A DNA stretch of 64,000 bases from NCBI GenBank assembly GCA_022840405.1, contig JALHJR010000006.1:41491-105490 (forward strand). Reading direction: 5' to 3'. The notes under the pieces were generated by a model. The model saw only the letters and a list, made by a program, of their open reading frames with translations, had not been told where the DNA came from and ran no database searches. Positions 28,112 through 38,227 of this stretch are shown here, piece after piece; positions within the stretch are counted from its first letter, which is position 1, and every line of letters begins with the position of its first letter. This stretch comes from Tepidanaerobacter acetatoxydans_A (GTDB lineage Bacteria > Bacillota > Thermosediminibacteria > Thermosediminibacterales > Tepidanaerobacteraceae). A program made the translations under genes and the position numbers.

Positions 28112-30958
28112 CTATTGTGTGTCAAGCAGGTCTATTATATACCCTATTTCTGTGTCAGGAACGGTAATGCCAAATGCTTCTTCAATGTTTGCTAGGGATA
28201 ATTTCACCTTTTCATATATACTCATCTTTTTTTGTATTAATTCATCAATGTTGTTATACGGTAAGATATCATTTTGAATAAGCCTTTCTATCATACAGCA
28301 ATTGTGAAAAATGTATCTAGACTTAATTCTGGCAGAATCCTTTATACCTAACAATTTTATTGTTGCAGTATATGAATCATTAACCACATTATACGCTTTT
28401 ATAGGATTTAGAAAAGTAAGTAATTCTTCCAACATATTAATGAATACGTTTTCTTCCGATTGTTTTTTACTTTTTATATAGTTGTTCGAACCAGTAATAC
28501 TTTTTTCCAGTTTCCTAACTCCATCTCCTATTATTAGTTCATCTATTGGGATAAAAGGAACTTGTGGTATATGTAAATCTACTGTTCCAACTACAGCTAT
28601 TACATCGTCGTAACCATTTTTATCTAAGATATTATCCAAGTTTTCAGCTTTATTTACTGGTTGTATCTTGACATTATATTCATCCACAAAATTTAAAGTG
28701 TTTTTTAAAAGTTGTGCAATTTTTACAGCAGCACCCATGCCTGAAATACATGTAGTAAGTATTGTTTTTGAAGATGAAATATTAACTCTGTTTTTAATAT
28801 CTCCACTAATTATTCTTCCGATATATGGGTTTGCTCTATTTAGATCTTCAACAAGAACTGATAAGGTCATTTCTGGCAATAGGCTTTTTCTTACAGCTTC
28901 TATTACTATTGGGGTAGAAATATTCTCTATGGATTTAGTTAAAACATTTGCTTTCTGAGTAATAATCTCTGCAAAAGCAGTAAGGGAGCCCATATCCACC
29001 AGCAATAATACTCCTTTTCCTTCATCTACTTTTTTAACCATTTCTATAGTTTTTTCTAATGCATTGTCTACTTTCATATCAAGTGGCATGTCAATTGCTT
29101 TGCAATGTTCCGTAGCAAGCAAGGTATTGGCAACATCAGCAATACTAGTAGCTGTTGCCTCTCCATGAGCTAAAACTATAACTCCAATTTTGCTGTAATC
29201 ATCACCTGTATCAACAGCACTTAAAAACATAGTTAAGAAACCAATTTCGCCTGTCGGTATGCTGATTCCTAACTCTTGCTGCAAAACTTCTCTAATCATT
29301 TTGGCTACCTTAAACTCGCTCGGATTATTTAAAGCAATTTTATTTATTTCTTCATAATAAATTAGGCTTTTGTCAGCTATCCTTTCCATCAAAGCACTTA
29401 TATGCATAGCAAGACCTATTATAGCTCTATTGCTGAAATGTTTATTTAATTTTTGTTCCGCAAGTATCAATGCTGTCTCCGCAGCATTATATACCTTCGG
29501 ATTTATAATTTTAAATAATTCATTTTTATCCGATAAGGCCTTTTCTGTATTATGATCATATTTCTTTAAGAGTTTTTTTAAATATTTTATTATATCATTA
29601 TTTATGATTTCGCTGATTTTATCATTTGAAAAGCCTATATTTAGATAATGATTATACTTTTTAGTTATTTCTTTATACAAATTATCAGATACATCAAAGC
29701 TGTTCAAGTTAATAGTTTCTGCTAACTTTTTATCGTCGGGTTTGTATATATAATAGTCTTTGCCATACTCTAATAGCTCAAAAACTTCACTGTAATCTTT
29801 GTGTCTGCTTAGTAAGCCACTGTATATATGTTCCGGCAAAAGATGAATATTTATTTCAATCTCCTTTTTATTATAGGTTTTATAATCTAAGAATCCTCTC
29901 GCACATAGAAGCTGTATATCACCTTTAAGTTGCCCGATATTTCCGTAGCAGTCATAAAGCAAAAAAGCTCTAATTACATCCTTGTGTATTCTAATTGGCA
30001 CTTTAACATTACTTGCCTCGTTCATAAAAAAAGTTTCTATGAATTCTAATCTTTCATTAAGAGGTCTATCCACCAAAGATGGGAGATTTATTGTCATTGG
30101 AATTCTCCGCAAAAAAGTTTGCAAAAGTACTGAATTTAAATTTTCTGTGGTAGCTCCAATTATTAATATGCTTGCAGTATGGTATTTATCTGTTTCTCCT
30201 AGTCTTCTGTATATACCCTTGTCCATAAGTAGAAACAACATTTCTTGTGCTTCAGGTGGCAGCCTGTGAATTTCGTCAAGCAATAATATACCTCCATCAG
30301 CACTTTCAATAAGGCCGGCTTTATCTTGATTTGCACCTGTAAAAGCTCCTTTAACATAACCGAATAACTGTGACAAAATTAATTGGGGATTATCGGCATA
30401 TTCAGAGCAATTAAATACTATAAGTTCGGCATCTTTTGAAATATTTCCATTATATATTGCATATTGATACATTACTTCAGCGAATGTAGTCTTGCCTACA
30501 CCCGTTGGCCCTGTTATTAATGTATGAAGTCCTCTTGGAGGGTATAATATAGCTGCTTTCGCTTGTTTTATTGCCAGTTCTAAACTACCTGTTTCTCCAA
30601 TTATTCTTGCAAAAGGATCGTTTTCTTTTGTATTCAATTCATCATTAGCAAAATTGGTATTATGCAAAAAATTATTTACGTCTTCTATTACCCCATCACC
30701 TTCATACTTTATTTGCAAAATTTCTTCTAGGCAAGATTTTGCAAAAAACTTTACAGGTCTTCCAATAATTTTGATAGCCTCGTTTTCTCTTACTAATTCG
30801 TTTAATTCTCTACTCACATTGCTTCTATCGATTTCAGTGACTTTAGAAATAGTTTCTGCATCAAATCCAAAACTTAGGTCTTCTGCAATTTTTGCTGCTG
30901 ATACGTCAGATGACAAATTCTTTAAAGCTATAAAAACTTTTTCCTTTCTAGTCATCAT
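28112..30958 (-). CDS. LevR-like sigma-54-dependent activator with PTS regulatory domains
   Basis: 948 residues, full length for the LevR group. Order: N-terminal winged helix (1-70, VTEIDRSNVSRELNEL), AAA+ sigma-54 activator domain (about 105-340; Walker A TGPTGVGKTTF, sigma-54-contacting GAFTGA, Walker B GGILLLDEIHR), first PRD (about 450-570, IIGLAMHISALMER), EIIA(Man)-like domain (about 585-710, VLAHGEATATS), EIIB-like domain (about 730-820, ILTTCISGMGAAVK), second PRD (about 840-945, IFHNCCMIERL). PTS phosphorylation of the PRD and EIIA-like histidines should set activity: EIIB-dependent repression and HPr-dependent activation. It lies directly upstream of the operon it probably controls. 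Confidence 0.93.
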   Translation of the reverse strand: MMTRKEKVFIALKNLSSDVSAAKIAEDLSFGFDAETISKVTEIDRSNVSRELNELVRENEAIKIIGRPVKFFAKSCLEEILQIKYEGDGVIEDVNNFLHNTNFANDELNTKENDPFARIIGETGSLELAIKQAKAAILYPPRGLHTLITGPTGVGKTTFAEVMYQYAIYNGNISKDAELIVFNCSEYADNPQLILSQLFGYVKGAFTGANQDKAGLIESADGGILLLDEIHRLPPEAQEMLFLLMDKGIYRRLGETDKYHTASILIIGATTENLNSVLLQTFLRRIPMTINLPSLVDRPLNERLEFIETFFMNEASNVKVPIRIHKDVIRAFLLYDCYGNIGQLKGDIQLLCARGFLDYKTYNKKEIEINIHLLPEHIYSGLLSRHKDYSEVFELLEYGKDYYIYKPDDKKLAETINLNSFDVSDNLYKEITKKYNHYLNIGFSNDKISEIINNDIIKYLKKLLKKYDHNTEKALSDKNELFKIINPKVYNAAETALILAEQKLNKHFSNRAIIGLAMHISALMERIADKSLIYYEEINKIALNNPSEFKVAKMIREVLQQELGISIPTGEIGFLTMFLSAVDTGDDYSKIGVIVLAHGEATATSIADVANTLLATEHCKAIDMPLDMKVDNALEKTIEMVKKVDEGKGVLLLVDMGSLTAFAEIITQKANVLTKSIENISTPIVIEAVRKSLLPEMTLSVLVEDLNRANPYIGRIISGDIKNRVNISSSKTILTTCISGMGAAVKIAQLLKNTLNFVDEYNVKIQPVNKAENLDNILDKNGYDDVIAVVGTVDLHIPQVPFIPIDELIIGDGVRKLEKSITGSNNYIKSKKQSEENVFINMLEELLTFLNPIKAYNVVNDSYTATIKLLGIKDSARIKSRYIFHNCCMIERLIQNDILPYNNIDELIQKKMSIYEKVKLSLANIEEAFGITVPDTEIGYIIDLLDTQ

Positions 30959-31046
30959 GTTTCTCTCCTAAATAAAGTATCACTTGAAAACAATAATACT
31001 AGACGCTTAACTTTTTAATAATTTTGTTTATTTCAATATATTCCAG

Positions 31047-31694
31047 CTAAACAAGCCTATTTTTGATAGCAAAAACCGCAGCTTGCGTTCGGTCCATCAA
31101 GTTGAGCTTGCGCAGTATGCTGCTGACATGGTTCTTTACAGTTTTCTCGCTAATACCCAGGTCAATAGATATTTCTCTGTTGCTCATACCTTTGGCTATA
31201 TCCGCCAAAACTTCTTTTTCCCTTGCCGTAAGATTTTTTCTTACATCATTATTTGATACAGGCTGTGTCAGTCTATTATACTCAGCCACCAATGCTCGTG
31301 TCAAATTAGGCTGTATATATGTTTCACCACGACTTGCACTTCGAACTGCTTCTATTAGGCCTTGAGGTTCTATGTCTTTCAAAACATAGCCGGATATTCC
31401 AAGCTTTAATAATTCCAAAAGGTATTCCCTGTCATCATATATCGTTAGAATCACTATTTGTGAGTCGACATTCTTTTCTCTTAGAGATTTTGTCACTTCT
31501 ATGCCGTTTAACTTTGGCATATTTATGTCTAGGAGAAGAACTTGAGGCTTTTTCTCCATAACCTTCTCGATGGCTTCGATTCCATCAGAAGCCTCGTCTA
31601 TGACTTCAATATCCTCTTCCATCTCTAAGATTTTTCTAAGACCTTTTCGCATAAGTACGTGGTCATCAGCCAGCACCACAGTAATTTTTTCCAA
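31047..31694 (-). CDS. degU: Response regulator, NarL/DegU type
   Basis: 215 residues: a receiver domain with LADDHVLMRKGL, the phospho-Asp in LLLDINMPKLNG, and a LuxR-type helix-turn-helix at the C-terminus (LTAREKEVLADIAKGMSNREI, EKTVKNHVSSILRKL). It starts at TTG 31694 with AAAGGAGGAT upstream, 14 nt after the kinase gene. DegU controls motility, exoenzymes and similar outputs in Firmicutes; the targets here are unknown. Confidence 0.88.
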   Translation of the reverse strand: MEKITVVLADDHVLMRKGLRKILEMEEDIEVIDEASDGIEAIEKVMEKKPQVLLLDINMPKLNGIEVTKSLREKNVDSQIVILTIYDDREYLLELLKLGISGYVLKDIEPQGLIEAVRSASRGETYIQPNLTRALVAEYNRLTQPVSNNDVRKNLTAREKEVLADIAKGMSNREISIDLGISEKTVKNHVSSILRKLNLMDRTQAAVFAIKNRLV

Positions 31695-31708
31695 AACTAA
31701 ATCCTCCT

Positions 31709-32863
31709 TTAAAGTCTGTTAGCAAAAGGAATAGTTGCAAATAATTTAGTACCTTGACCCGGTTCAGATTCAATATTAAAAGAGCCATCAACAAGAGCAA
31801 CCCGCTCTTTTATTGTCATAATGCCAAAATGTTGCTCAGAGTCGCTGCTATCTTTGGTAGATACTTCAAAGCCTACCCCGTCATCAGCTATAACTAAATT
31901 CGCTTTACCGTCGCCAAACTCTAGTTTAACAATGCAGTTTTTTGCTTTTGAATGTTTTTTCACATTTGTAAGGGCTTCTTGAATTAACCTAAAAATCGTC
32001 ACTTCGATTTCAGAACCAAGTCTTGCTTTATCCCCAAAAAATCGAAACTCCGTCCTTATACCGGTTTCTTCCTGAAATTCCTCACAATAACGTTTTGTAA
32101 CTGCTTGCAGTCCAAGATTGTCTAAAGATGAAGGTCTTAAATTAAATATGATTTTTCTTAGTTCTTGCAAGGACGCACGAACAATTTTTTTTAGTTGGCT
32201 CAACTCCTTTTTAGCTTCATTCAAATCTCTTTCCATAAGCCTTTCACATATATCTGTTTGAATAACTATATTAGCCAGTGTCTGAGCCGGCCCATCATGG
32301 ATATCCCGTGCCACGCGCTGTCGTTCTTCTTCCTGAGCCTTTATGATTTTAGCTGCAAGGTTACGTCTTTCATTAATATCTGAAATGTGCCCCGACATAT
32401 CCTTAAGATCTCCCTTTAAAAAACCTAAAGCCACTCCCAACTGCATCATCAAATGTTCTGATTGGTTTAATATATTAAGCATGCTTTTTAGATTCCGCTC
32501 AAGATCATCTCGTTTTTCCCTGAGCTGAATTTCTTTTTGACGCTCAATAGAAAGTCTTATCTGTATATCCTTGGTTTCCTCATAAGCAGCTTTTATATCT
32601 TCCTCCGAATGTTTTTCAAAGTCCCTGCTTACTATCATCAACTTAAATTTAGCTGATTTTTCTAGCTTAGCTAGGTTGTCAACCTCTCTGATTCTATCTT
32701 TAACTTGAGCTTTTAAATCTTCAAGCTCTCTTTGTATGCGCTCGCACTCTTGTCTTGCATGCTCAAAAATGTTAAAAATCTCTTTTTGCCCTTTTTCAAT
32801 TGCATCAATAGTAGAATTTATCACTTCATTTAGATAGTCTATATTTATTTGGGTTTTATGCAT
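31709..32863 (-). CDS. degS: Sensor histidine kinase, DegS type
   Basis: 384 residues, the same size as B. subtilis DegS. There is no membrane segment. The N-terminal coiled-coil sensor part (1-180) is rich in Glu, Lys and Arg. It is followed by a HisKA_3 dimerisation domain with the phospho-His in ARDIHDGPAQTLANI and a HATPase_c domain (EALTNVKKHSKA, IADDGVGFE). It is a cytoplasmic kinase phosphorylating the DegU-like regulator. ATG 32863 is preferred (GGGGG site, matching family length); the frame extends 13 codons further upstream. Confidence 0.9.
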   Translation of the reverse strand: MHKTQINIDYLNEVINSTIDAIEKGQKEIFNIFEHARQECERIQRELEDLKAQVKDRIREVDNLAKLEKSAKFKLMIVSRDFEKHSEEDIKAAYEETKDIQIRLSIERQKEIQLREKRDDLERNLKSMLNILNQSEHLMMQLGVALGFLKGDLKDMSGHISDINERRNLAAKIIKAQEEERQRVARDIHDGPAQTLANIVIQTDICERLMERDLNEAKKELSQLKKIVRASLQELRKIIFNLRPSSLDNLGLQAVTKRYCEEFQEETGIRTEFRFFGDKARLGSEIEVTIFRLIQEALTNVKKHSKAKNCIVKLEFGDGKANLVIADDGVGFEVSTKDSSDSEQHFGIMTIKERVALVDGSFNIESEPGQGTKLFATIPFANRL

Positions 32864-33010
32864 AATAAACCCCCGTTGATTTTTGTAGAATATATCAATC
32901 AAATATTATATTCGATGAAAATCGCGGATATCCCTTCTTTTGACATGCAAATCGTAGTTTGTCATATTTTGCCTTTTTATCTGCGTCTAGAGTTATTGAC
33001 AAAAACAAGT

Positions 33011-33036
33011 AAAAAAGCAGCCTACTAAAGGCTGCC
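33011..33036 (-). terminator. Terminator overlapping the metK stop codon
   Basis: On the minus strand, stem GCAGCC/GGCTGC with a 7-nt loop containing the TAG stop, then TTTTTT. Translation of the last metK codons occupies the 5' arm. Confidence 0.75.
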
Positions 33037-34221
33037 GGCTTGTTTTTTTAATATTTCTGCTTTATCTACTTTCTCCCAAGGTAGGTCTAGCTCGTCCCGA
33101 CCAAAATGCCCATAAGAAGCTATCTGTCTGTATATCGGTCTTCTAAGATCTAAATCCCTTATAATGGCACCGGGGCGAAGATCAAAATTATTTATTACTA
33201 ACTTTTCAATTTCTTCATCAGGCAAAATACCTGTACCAAATGTATCAATCATCACCGAAACCGGTCTTGAAACACCTATGGCATACGCAAGCTGAAGCTC
33301 ACATTTGGAAGCAAGACCTGCTGCAACAATATTTTTAGCCACATAGCGAGCTGCATAAGATGCGGAACGATCGACTTTCGTAGGATCTTTACCTGAAAAC
33401 GAGCCTCCACCATGGCGCCCGTAACCACCATATGTGTCAACTATGATTTTGCGACCTGTCAAGCCTGAATCGCCGTGAGGGCCTCCCACAACAAAGCGGC
33501 CTGTGGGGTTAACATAAATTTGTGTTTTTTTATCCATTAAATGTGCCGGAATTATTTTTTTGATGACTTCTTCTATAATACCTTCTTTTAAAGTCAAAAG
33601 CTCTACCGAAGAGCTATGCTGAGCAGAAACCACAATCTTATCGACCCTTATAGGTTTTGAATCTTCATACTGCACCGTGACCTGTGTCTTCCCATCAGGT
33701 CTTAAAAACGGAAGTACATCATTTTTTCTGACATCAGCCAGCCTTCTTGCTAGCTTATGAGCAAGCGAAATAGGCATAGGCATTAATTCCGAAGTTTCAT
33801 TTACAGCATATCCGAACATCATGCCTTGATCACCGGCACCGATCTTATCGAATTCATCAGCATTGTCCATGCTTTGCCTTACTTCATATGCACAGTTAAC
33901 TCCCATGGCAATATCAGGTGATTGCTCATTTATACTAGTAATTACTGCACAGGTATCACAATCAAAACCAAATTTAGCCCGAGTGTATCCTATTTGCTTT
34001 ACGGTTTCTCGAGTAACGCTGGGAATATCCACATAACAATCAGTTGTAATTTCTCCCATAACCATTACCAAACCTGTGGTAACAGCCACTTCGCAGGCAA
34101 CTCTTGCCAAAGGATCTTTGCTTAAAATCGAGTCAAGGACAGCATCAGCCACTTGATCACATATTTTGTCCGGATGCCCTTCAGTTACTGATTCTGAAGT
34201 AAATAAAAAGTTTTTCCCCAT
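33025..34221 (-). CDS. metK: S-adenosylmethionine synthetase
   Basis: 398 residues, full length. Visible: TSESVTEGHPDKICDQ, DQGMMFGYA, GGPHGDSGLTGRKIIVDTYG and GGGSFSGKDPTKVDRSA, all diagnostic of MetK. It makes S-adenosylmethionine from ATP and methionine in the cytoplasm. AGGAGGT precedes the ATG. Only 32 nt separate it from the upstream HEAT-repeat gene, so there is no room for a SAM riboswitch, and the two are probably co-transcribed. Confidence 0.97.
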   Translation of the reverse strand: MGKNFLFTSESVTEGHPDKICDQVADAVLDSILSKDPLARVACEVAVTTGLVMVMGEITTDCYVDIPSVTRETVKQIGYTRAKFGFDCDTCAVITSINEQSPDIAMGVNCAYEVRQSMDNADEFDKIGAGDQGMMFGYAVNETSELMPMPISLAHKLARRLADVRKNDVLPFLRPDGKTQVTVQYEDSKPIRVDKIVVSAQHSSSVELLTLKEGIIEEVIKKIIPAHLMDKKTQIYVNPTGRFVVGGPHGDSGLTGRKIIVDTYGGYGRHGGGSFSGKDPTKVDRSASYAARYVAKNIVAAGLASKCELQLAYAIGVSRPVSVMIDTFGTGILPDEEIEKLVINNFDLRPGAIIRDLDLRRPIYRQIASYGHFGRDELDLPWEKVDKAEILKKQAGSL

Positions 34222-34253
34222 TTTGTACCTCCTTTTTTGTTTCAGGCTCTTGA

Positions 34254-35837
34254 CTATTCAAAGTCGCCGGGATTAAACCGCATGTCAAAGCCGTTTTTCA
34301 TGTTATTTAGAGCTACTTTTATACTTTCAATTATCATCCGCTGAATAAAAGGATGATGATACAATGGCTTAATATCCATATGCAAAAAGGCACAAAGGGC
34401 GGTTTCTGCTATTTCTGTTTGACCGGCTTTATCTAAAAAATCCGCGGACAGTTCCAGCATCCTCTTCACCTTATCTGCATTGGGTTCAATGAGCTCTTCG
34501 GTAAATCTAGCAAAAAGCTTTTCAGCTTTTTGGTATGTCATTTTTTTTATTAAATATCCTTTCTTAGACTTGTTTCCTTCAGCATAATCATAAACTCTGG
34601 GATGTGCTATAAACCAGTCATTAAAAAAGCTGTGATTAAATAAGTCAAAAGTACTTTTAAAACATTCTTGGTCTTTTTCAATTGACTCTAAATCATAGCC
34701 TGCAAATTGCGGATAATAAGGTTCGCAATTAATGTGGCAATTTTGCTCCAATAGATGTTTCCAAAAATAAAATTGATATGGAATAGGGTAATCCTTTGTT
34801 TTATTAAAAAATAGTGCATCACCTAATAGTGTAATCGCGTAATCCAAATCACATTTCGTTACGACTGTAGTCCTTGAAAAATCTTTCACCGAAGAATTAA
34901 ATTCCCGAGTCGTTATATTTGAAACTCCCCAGCAGTCCCTAACACCCATATCAGCGCTTATAAGCAAATTCATAAAGCTTAACTTTCGACTCTTAAAAGG
35001 GTTCTTCCATGCTATCCACAATACACGGCTTCCTATACCATCTATGGAAGAAATAAATACCTTTGCTGGTTTTTGAAGATTTTCCCAAGGCTCAAAAAAT
35101 TCCATGGATATACCGTTAAATTTCAACCTTTGAGATTCACGATGTGCTATTCTTTGTATATCTTCCTCAGCAGATTTGGTTGCCAGTTTATATAAGACAT
35201 ACAGTGCTTTGCCTGATTTTATCTGGCCTAAAGCTTTTATGGCTTCATAAGCTACCGGATAATCATCAACTAATGCCATGATTTCCAGAAGGGGAATAGC
35301 TCTTTCATCTTTCTGTGCTCCCAAATCTTTTATATAAGCAAGTTTCATTTCTAAGGAGAATTCATCTAAATCATCGAGTATGTAAGGTATTAAAAAAGGA
35401 TCACTTTCAATATCCTCCAGCATCTCAGCCATTGAATCAGATGCCATCTTATCAAAATCTTCCATTATTATTTCAAGCGGAAGCTCACTGGCATCTATTC
35501 CATAATGAGTCAACACTGCCAATATCCGAGCTTTTATACGGTCGGAAACATTAGGCATTATTAATATATCCATCAAAGGTTCGACTACACTGTAGTCATT
35601 GGCAAATTCCAATGCATAGCAAACAATGGGGGCAATTTCCTCGTCATTTTCCCTGAGTTTAGCCAAGCAAACGGGTATTACCTGTTCACCAATGCGGAAA
35701 AGTCTTTTCATGGATTCATCCATTTGCCAGATTGTTTGCTCCGTATCCTTTAAAGATTCTAGATAGTCCAATATTTGTTTTTTATATAAAAGTCGGTAAT
35801 CAACTTTGGGTGCTTTTTCCTGAATTCTTTTCTGCAT
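34254..35837 (-). CDS. HEAT-repeat-like protein of unknown function
   Basis: 527 residues with no signal peptide or membrane segment. Residues about 30-230 are amphipathic helix pairs resembling HEAT repeats (VIPVCLAKLRENDEE, VVEPLMDIL, AIPLLEIMALVDDY, AYEAIKALGQIKSGKAL). Residues about 250-400 hold a globular region with Trp-rich segments (SRVLWIAWKNPF, YQFYFWKHLLEQ) that I do not recognise. A helical tail follows. It is probably co-transcribed with metK. No enzyme motif was seen; protein binding is the usual role of such repeats. Confidence 0.75.
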   Translation of the reverse strand: MQKRIQEKAPKVDYRLLYKKQILDYLESLKDTEQTIWQMDESMKRLFRIGEQVIPVCLAKLRENDEEIAPIVCYALEFANDYSVVEPLMDILIMPNVSDRIKARILAVLTHYGIDASELPLEIIMEDFDKMASDSMAEMLEDIESDPFLIPYILDDLDEFSLEMKLAYIKDLGAQKDERAIPLLEIMALVDDYPVAYEAIKALGQIKSGKALYVLYKLATKSAEEDIQRIAHRESQRLKFNGISMEFFEPWENLQKPAKVFISSIDGIGSRVLWIAWKNPFKSRKLSFMNLLISADMGVRDCWGVSNITTREFNSSVKDFSRTTVVTKCDLDYAITLLGDALFFNKTKDYPIPYQFYFWKHLLEQNCHINCEPYYPQFAGYDLESIEKDQECFKSTFDLFNHSFFNDWFIAHPRVYDYAEGNKSKKGYLIKKMTYQKAEKLFARFTEELIEPNADKVKRMLELSADFLDKAGQTEIAETALCAFLHMDIKPLYHHPFIQRMIIESIKVALNNMKNGFDMRFNPGDFE

Positions 35838-36205
35838 TGCCCGCTCCTTTCCTTAATTTGAAAAATCATTTTATCTATTATATTACAATAAAATCTTTTT
35901 AGCAATGTCGCTTAAAAACTCTTGGGTTTCCGCATTTTTTCTAAATCATAGATAAATCAATACCTTTGACGTTTAATATGTAAACAGCAAATAAAATACT
36001 GCAAGTCAATGTAATTTATATACTCGCATAAATGCGTTTTTATTTTTTGCGGAAACTCAAACGCTTAAACTCAATACACTTATCTTCATATGTCTTTGAT
36101 TATAATGCCGATAGTTGCCAAATTTTCTCGAATTATCCTCTTATAAGAACTACTCTTAGCATTATAAACCAATTTTAATAATTTATCCATATGAACTTAT
36201 TAAAA
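35838..36205. other. Intergenic, no gene seen
   Basis: AT-rich, with stops in all frames. No convincing hairpin, promoter or repeat was found. Confidence 0.6.
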
Positions 36206-36979
36206 TCAATGCAGCATCCTCTCCAGTATTCTCACATTGGCTCTTTGATTAAGCTGCATGCTATACCTATCTTGAATACTAAACATAATTTCGTCAATAG
36301 GCAGCGCCCATTCTCCGCACACATCAACTCCGATTACTTTGCCGGTTTTCTTTATATGTAAAAGCAATTCCAAAAGCTCGTCTAAGTGCATAAAGCCCTG
36401 CTCCCATCCGGTAGCAGCATCCTCTTTACAAAGTACATCCTTATCTATGCTTATGTAAATAGGATCTCGGGATTTGGACAACTCATTTAATACCTGTGGT
36501 ATCATTAATTTTTTGGGAATATTGATAGGAAAGAAAGTCACATATTCATCTTGGAACTTAAATTTGTTTATAGCCGGATCTTTCGCATCTACTCCGACTA
36601 CTATACATTTTCTAATCTTTTCCTCTTTAAGAGCTTGCATAACCCAAGAACCGCAACTTATCATATCTGGAAATGTTTCATACATATCGGCATGATAGTC
36701 AATGAGCAACAGAATAGGTTTAACGGAAATATTGCTTATTAATGAAAATGAAAGATGATGAAAATCCCCAGACCCTAAAAAACATACACCTAAAGATAAT
36801 TTTTGAAGTTTATTTGAAATCTCGTCAAGTATCTTTGACCAGCTGCAAAGTCTTAATCCCTTATAGCCTGTTAGGTCTATTATTGTATCAGCTTCTTCTA
36901 ATAATTCTTTTTGGTAATCCAGACTATTATCTGTTTTAATTATATTAACACCAAAATCCATATGACCACAACTTTTCAT
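36206..36979 (-). CDS. Arginase/agmatinase-fold protein
   Basis: 257 residues. The metal-binding motifs of ureohydrolases are recognisable, though altered: GSGDFHHLSF (for GGDHS), LLIDYHADMYE (for DAHxD), and ISIDKDVL (for SxDxDxxDP). GVDVCGEW stands near the end. The family hydrolyses guanidino groups using two Mn ions, and some members are deformylases or formiminoglutamases. The divergence of the first and third motifs leaves the substrate open. The start is uncertain: ATG 36979 lacks a good ribosome site, and ATG 36961 is no better. Confidence 0.75.
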   Translation of the reverse strand: MKSCGHMDFGVNIIKTDNSLDYQKELLEEADTIIDLTGYKGLRLCSWSKILDEISNKLQKLSLGVCFLGSGDFHHLSFSLISNISVKPILLLIDYHADMYETFPDMISCGSWVMQALKEEKIRKCIVVGVDAKDPAINKFKFQDEYVTFFPINIPKKLMIPQVLNELSKSRDPIYISIDKDVLCKEDAATGWEQGFMHLDELLELLLHIKKTGKVIGVDVCGEWALPIDEIMFSIQDRYSMQLNQRANVRILERMLH

Positions 36980-37060
36980 TGCTATTTATTACAATTTAAT
37001 TCTATCATAAAACTAGAATACATGTAAAAGCCTATTCTAAAAGATGCTTTGGAATCATAG

Positions 37061-37123
37061 AAAAAGCACGGAACGGTTTTTTGCTTTGCCTTTGAATAAG
37101 GTAAGCGGTAGACCGTGCCGTGC
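37061..37123 (-). terminator. Probable terminator of the FBPase gene
   Basis: The 12-bp arms GCACGGAACGGT and ACCGTGCCGTGC pair with one mismatch across a 34-nt loop. On the minus strand TTTTTC follows. Confidence 0.55.
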
Positions 37124-37138
37124 CGATGATATTTTCTA

Positions 37139-38227
37139 TTATTTAAACCGATTTTTCAGCTTTTCCATCACCTGCGGCATTGTGGTATACTCCATTTCGT
37201 CAAGAGGTAATCTGTGAGGTTCGAATGGACCCATTTGCCTTATATAATCAGCTGCTTTAAGAGCTTTTTGTCTAGCTCTGTCAAAGGCCACATCAGCAAA
37301 AAGGTCCTGTGGCCCTATTAATCTTCCGTTGGCCAACTGAAATCCCATGGCAATCGCTCGAGGTGGTCCATCAAAGCGCGTAGGAACTGCCTGCTTTTGA
37401 GGCACGGGAATTAACGGACCATAGTGCGAACCTCGCATCCAACCTGTTACAAGATGAGGATTTGCAAATGGCTCCAATACTTCCCCCACAGCAGGCAATC
37501 CACTTTGGCACCGCACTATAAGCACCGGATCATCTTTCCCCACATAGCGGCCTGCCATTTGGTTCATTTTTTGCGTTGAAGATACTGCCGCTATTTCCTT
37601 ATTTTTTGTATACACACTCTTTACAACATATCTGTTTGATGCACCTAAGAAGATTAATAAATCATAAAGCTCTTCCGGGCATGAAAAAGTTACTTTCTTA
37701 TCTTCTACGAGGTCCAACACTTCAAAACAAAAACCCGAATGCATTTTAGGGTCTATTACAAGCCCAATAGTATTAAACGGATCTGCAAATATCTTATATA
37801 AAGGAAGATTCCAAGCTCCCGGCTCGGTTTTGTCCGCCATGAATATTATCACCGGCTCGCTGGGTCGTTCTTCAAATTCCATCTCTGCTATCCCGGGCCC
37901 CATGCCTTTTATATTGCCAGAGAATGCATCTGACAGGAGATCCTGGCCTGCGCCATACATCTTTAAGCTCTTTGCCACTTCAGTGCAGCTAAGAAAAGTA
38001 TTCCAAGCTAACTTGTGAACTTTTTCAGAATTTATGCCTTCTTTATGTGTGAGTATGAGATTTATATCGTCACCCACATTAGTAACAAAAAAATCTACCA
38101 ATAATTCCTTTCCTTGCTGCTCTAATATTTCCTCTGCGTTTTTTAGCATATCTGGGTGAACACTCCCATGCCCTATAAATCCACCCACATCGGCTTTAAT
38201 TACTGAAAGAGTTATTTTCAAACCCAT
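37139..38227 (-). CDS. Class V fructose-1,6-bisphosphatase (FBP aldolase/phosphatase)
   Basis: 362 residues, matching the archaeal-type bifunctional enzyme. Visible: TLSVIKADVGGFIGHGSVHP at the N-terminus, YGAGQDLLSDAFSGNIKGMG, ADKTEPGAWNLPLYK, and late GWMRGSHYGPLIP and FDGPPRAIAMGFQL. It converts triose phosphates, through fructose-1,6-bisphosphate, to fructose-6-phosphate in gluconeogenesis. It is common in archaea and in some thermophilic or anaerobic bacteria. The organism also has class II aldolase (5244), so the aldolase activities overlap. RBS AGGAGGTATAAGG. Confidence 0.93.
   Translation of the reverse strand: MGLKITLSVIKADVGGFIGHGSVHPDMLKNAEEILEQQGKELLVDFFVTNVGDDINLILTHKEGINSEKVHKLAWNTFLSCTEVAKSLKMYGAGQDLLSDAFSGNIKGMGPGIAEMEFEERPSEPVIIFMADKTEPGAWNLPLYKIFADPFNTIGLVIDPKMHSGFCFEVLDLVEDKKVTFSCPEELYDLLIFLGASNRYVVKSVYTKNKEIAAVSSTQKMNQMAGRYVGKDDPVLIVRCQSGLPAVGEVLEPFANPHLVTGWMRGSHYGPLIPVPQKQAVPTRFDGPPRAIAMGFQLANGRLIGPQDLFADVAFDRARQKALKAADYIRQMGPFEPHRLPLDEMEYTTMPQVMEKLKNRFK

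Noticed and set aside
34222..34253. SAM riboswitch before metK
   Set aside because: Only 32 nt separate metK from the previous gene.
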